A DNA stretch of 64,000 nucleotides from Primula veris (Eukaryota; Streptophyta; Magnoliopsida; Ericales; Primulaceae). Shown here piece after piece: positions 60,901-64,000 of the stretch. Position numbers and translations under genes: made by a program. Below the pieces are notes generated by a model, which worked only from the letters and a program-made list of their open reading frames with translations, ran no database searches and was not told where the DNA came from. The stretch lies in NCBI GenBank assembly GCA_963682055.1, contig OY821741.1:3045501-3109500 (forward strand). Direction: 5' to 3'. Numbering within the stretch: position 1 is the stretch's first letter; every line of letters begins with the position of its first letter.

Positions 60901-61414
60901 TAAAATAAACAATGTGTGTAATGTTACAATATATAGTGTAATTGAAAATTTACATAAATTGTTCAGCTGTATTGCTGATGTAAACAAATACAAGTGCATT
61001 GGGTTAGTATTTAGGACTAACCATTTGAATGTCATTTCTTTTAACATCGTAATCCGAACTCAACTTGTAGTCCCAACATCCCATGATTACCAGTCTTGTA
61101 TACAAACAATCTCCCTGAAGTTAAAACGTGTTGCAAAATTTATGGTTGAAAAGTTTAAACTCACTTGCATAACGCCAATGGTTAATGCATTCATATCGTT
61201 GGTTTTGATTTCTTCAACTGCAACAGGGCATGGTGGTAAGCTTCGCGTGTATCTCGAAAGCATAGCTTTGTGTGACCATATTCAAAGGTATGTCGAAGAG
61301 AATCCTTTTAATGATCGACAAATTGACGAGACCGACCAGTCATGGTCTTTCTATAAAGAGCTTATCGAGTCCATGCCTTTAAAAAAAGGTGCTGTTACTA
61401 AATGTGTGGATTGA
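57943..61414 (+). CDS. FCP1/SCP-like HAD phosphatase-family protein, 6 exons
   Basis: Exons 57943-58141, 58214-58295, 58752-58815, 59857-60042, 60124-60184 and 61227-61414 join through GT-AG introns to 259 residues without a stop. After a basic, nuclear-signal-like N-terminus (PEKPKKRRFQK, KRANRATKLK) comes the FCP1 homology (NIF) domain: motif I KKLLVLDLNGILVD, motif II WSSRT (58280s), and the motif III/IV end LLIDDSPYKA. The C-terminal LRVYLESIALCDHIQRYVEE block and DQSWSFYKELIES are typical of a plant subfamily of SCP/TIM50-like proteins. Motif I has Asn where active phosphatases have the second Asp (DxDxT), which may abolish or alter catalysis. The frame before 57943 lacks an ATG (it would need a GTG), so 57943 is chosen. 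Beyond the TGA the same frame stays open for about 37 more codons. Function unknown; family secure. Confidence 0.85.
59223..59272. other. Perfect 20-bp stem-loop inside a HAD-gene intron
   Basis: Arms 59223-59242 and 59253-59272 are exact reverse complements around a 10-base loop. It lies in the third intron of the HAD gene. The stem length resembles a small fold-back or a MITE remnant; it is short for a typical plant miRNA precursor because the pairing does not continue beyond the 20 bp. Confidence 0.7.
60632..60661. repeat. (CA)n microsatellite
   Basis: A run of about 14 CA units within the last intron of the HAD gene. Confidence 0.95.
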
Positions 61415-62154
61415 GAATGTGAAGATCCAGAAGCTCGAGAGAAACACGAGATTAAGTTAAAAAGGAAAGAAGAAAGAAAAGCTATAAGTAAAACACTTGA
61501 GTGTGATAGTTGCACTACAAATTGTTGATTGGATAATCAGAGGGATTTCGATTTCCTTTTGCTTAACCTTTATTTTGTTGAAATATTTGAAAACAAATGC
61601 ATGGTATTTGCTGCTTACAACTTGATTTGTTTTTTTATTTTGCTTTATAGCTACACTATATTTTGTTGACCAGCTTAAAACCCTTGTCCTTTGGGGTCAG
61701 TTTTTAAAGGTTTCAGCTTATTTGACCAAAGCAACAAAAGAAGCCGTCCAGCCTGTTCTTCTTCTTTTTTTAATTTCGCCATCCGGCCTGTTATTTAGTA
61801 CCCCAATTTCACTAATCTTCTTCATCTACTGAAAAAAATACCTTGAAGAAATCCGTCTCGTTCTTCACATACATATGGAGATACAATCTTCTCATATCCC
61901 CGTGTTCAACCCCGACTAATGCCAACCCGACCAATCCCTTACGAAGAATCATTCATAACATGTCTTGTGTCATGTCTGTATGCTACATGGAACATACCAG
62001 CCCTCCACTTAACGAAGGTTGGATTGGAAGGCGAGTTCTACCGGACAATGATGGACCTGGAAATTCAGCACCAATGCGTCCTTGATTCTTGTTACTAACC
62101 AGCAAAAATATAAAAAAAAATTTTTTTTTTTTTAAAAATACAAAAATATTTAAA
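61415..62154. other. HAD-gene 3' region and intergenic DNA
   Basis: The first 110 bases keep an open frame in register with the HAD gene after its stop (Lys/Glu-rich). Thereafter no gene is recognisable. A plus-strand frame at 61843-62085 with Pro/Arg-rich text is not similar to any family I know. Confidence 0.4.
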
Positions 62155-62510
62155 AACTCAATCCATAAAAGTGCATACACAATCGAAACTAGTGCATACA
62201 CAATCAATAAAATCGCATACACAATCAATAAAATCGCATACACAATCGAGAAAGTGCATGGACAATTGAGAAAAATGCATTCGCAATCCATAAAAGTGCA
62301 TACACAATCGATGAGAGGGCATAGAAAATTGCGTAACGAGAAAATTGCATACACAATCCAAAAAATTATATACACGGTCTAGAAAAATGAATACACAAAT
62401 GCAAAAAAAGTGCATAAACAATCTAAATAATTGCATAAACAATTATGAAGAGTATGCATAGAAAAATGCATATACAATTACGAAGAGAGCATACACAAAT
62501 AAGTGCATGC
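62155..62510. repeat. Minisatellite with about 21-22-bp unit
   Basis: About 15 diverged copies of a unit of the form 'gtgcatacacaatcNataaaa'. The array is open in more than one frame, giving repetitive AYTINKI- or DCVCDFI-like peptides, which I read as a repeat artefact and not a gene. Confidence 0.9.
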
Positions 62511-62769
62511 ACGTCTTCTAAAATTCAAAAGTTGACTAAAATGTCACACATTTGTTGACTAATTGTTACATTTAGGTAAGAACTATTTTGTTACTAAATC
62601 TAAGGTCAAATCTCCAATGTTAGCAAGTCATGTATCTGGATATTATTATAATTATTCAAATTGACGAATTTAATCCCTAAGGTAAAGTTATGTTATTGTA
62701 TAAATTTAAGGGTAAATTTTGGATTGCTAATTTATTTACGACTTAATTGAGTATTGGTTCAAAAAACTG

Positions 62770-63510
62770 AAACAGTCTGAGTCGTTTTAAGTTATTTTAA
62801 AAAATAGTGTGAGTCTTTTAAAGTCATTTTAAAAACAACTTGAGTCGTTTTAAGTCATTTAAAAAACAGTCTGAGTCGTTTTAAAAATATTCTGAGTAAT
62901 TTTAAAAACAATCTGAATCGTTTTAAGTCATTTTAAAAGCAGTTCGGGTCGTTTTAACTGATTTTAAAACAACATGAGTAATTTCAAAAACAGTCCGAGT
63001 CATTTCAAAAAACAGACCGAGCTGTTTAAAGTCATTTAAAAACAGCCTGAGTCATTTTAAAAACAGTCAGATGAATTTTAAAAATAGTATGAGTAGTTTT
63101 AAATCATTTTAAAAATAGTCTGAGTCGTTTCAACTCATTCTAAAAATAGTTAGAGTCATTTTAAGTCATTTTAAAAACGGTATGAGTTATTTTAAAAACA
63201 TTATGAGTCATTTTAAGTCATTTTAAAAACAGTATGATTAATTTTAAGTAATTATGAAAACAGTATGAGTCGTTTTAAGTCATTTAAAAAACAGTCGCAT
63301 GCGTTTTAAGTTAGTTGAAAAACAGTCTGAGTTATTTTAAAAACATTTCTGAGTTGTTTTAAGTCATTTTAAAAACATTCTGAGTCGTTTTAATTCATTT
63401 AAAAATATTCTAATTCATTTAAAGTCGTTTTAAAAACAGTCTGAGTCGTTTGTAAGTCATTTTAAAAACAGTCAGATTTGTTATAAAAACGATCAGATTT
63501 GTTTTAATTT
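62770..63510. repeat. Minisatellite with about 35-bp unit
   Basis: Roughly 20 diverged copies of a unit combining GAGTCGTTTTAAGTCATTTT and AAAAACAGTCT. Some copies lack the 'aagtcattttaa' half, so there are long and short unit variants. Confidence 0.9.
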
Positions 63511-63829
63511 ATTTATTTTCATGGTTTCTAAACCAAACCGAACCAATTATTTTTACTTGCATATAAATATTATTAAATATACATCAATAAATTGAGACAT
63601 GATGTTTTACTTGCTATATATTTACAATTATTGTTTTGTTAAATCATTAGTAAATTTATTTGCTAGCGTAATTTTGAATGTTATGTTTTTTATTTATTAA
63701 GGTTCAAACGGACGAAATAGAATAGTTAGGTTGAGATAAATTTTGTGGTTTTTTAATTTATTCGGTTGGTATTTTAGTCAAAACCTGAATTACGAACACC
63801 CACCAAACCTTAGTAGTAATTAGGTCTAG

Positions 63830-64000
63830 GCGAAAAACCGAAAAAATCGAATCGATAATCGATCCGAAAAAGATTGAAACCGAAAAAGACCGGAAAAACC
63901 CAAAAAATAACCGAAAAATCCTAAACTGGACCGAAAAAACTCGGTCTTCAAAAAATAAAAAAAAGTCGGAAACCGAAAGAAAAACGAACGCAAAAATATG
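63830..64000. repeat. 'accgaaaaa' low-complexity array, runs off the window
   Basis: Irregular repeats of CCGAAAAA, AACCGAAA and similar words to the window end. It is a common plant interspersed low-complexity type, and the right border is outside the window. Confidence 0.75.

Noticed and set aside
60833..61226. Upstream part of a 193-codon frame ahead of the last HAD exon
   Set aside because: Only the part after 61227 matches the family. The rest is AT-rich intron that happens to be open, and the CAACAG acceptor marks the exon start.
62089..62442. Overlapping open frames on both strands giving repetitive peptides, and CRISPR-like regular spacing
   Set aside because: They are translations of the 21-bp minisatellite. 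Units are contiguous and diverged with no unique spacers, and the host is a plant, so neither a gene nor a CRISPR array.
1..64000. A new multi-gene biological system
   Set aside because: The intact genes (cornichon, ERF, HAD family) are unrelated housekeeping or regulatory genes, and everything else is fragmentary. No co-directional conserved set or fructan gene cluster is present.
1..64000. tRNA or rRNA genes
   Set aside because: I looked for the TΨC-arm consensus and rRNA-like GC-rich conserved blocks by eye and found none; a covariance search would be more sensitive.

Overview
The window is plant nuclear DNA: AT-rich, with intron-containing genes, long intergenic stretches of decayed transposons, simple repeats and minisatellites. 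A vacuolar invertase/fructosyltransferase-type GH32 gene resembling those I know from Asteraceae makes a fructan-storing composite the best guess. I infer that family from remembered protein similarity, not from a search.

Only three genes look intact and conserved. They are a four-exon cornichon homologue on the minus strand (12198-15127), a single-exon AP2/ERF repressor-type transcription factor on the minus strand (39155-39628), and a six-exon FCP1/SCP-like HAD phosphatase-family gene on the plus strand (57943-61414). The GH32 gene (21578-26831, plus) is nearly complete, with all splice sites including the 9-bp mini-exon, but it carries one in-frame TAA in the exon after the catalytic propeller. 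It also has an extra intron in its normally long third exon.

Most of the rest is genomic wreckage of an informative kind. A segment of about 4.8 kb holding a CLASSY-like SNF2 pseudogene occurs twice in direct orientation (28775-33566 and 39774-44656), with the ERF gene between the copies. The copies share older frameshifts and have since decayed in different ways. Copy 2 carries a 358-bp Helitron-like insertion whose empty site is preserved in copy 1.

Fragments of at least seven unrelated host genes are scattered about: a poly(A)-binding-protein MLLE exon, a kelch-like gene, a bHLH10/89/91-like C-terminus, GH32 exons 6-7 joined to an eIF3m fragment, a CCDC93-like gene, a pectin methylesterase last exon and a LEUNIG-type last exon. 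Many are 3' ends of genes. LINE and Ty3/gypsy remnants also occur, and a 200-base assembly gap lies at 7846-8045.

The right end (62155-64000) is three successive minisatellite or low-complexity arrays. I find no operon-like or defence-like new system. The observation I rate highest is a possible transposon-derived intron gain inside the GH32 catalytic exon. Protein starts were taken only at ATG codons, and some open frames beginning at GTG or TTG were re-started or discarded.
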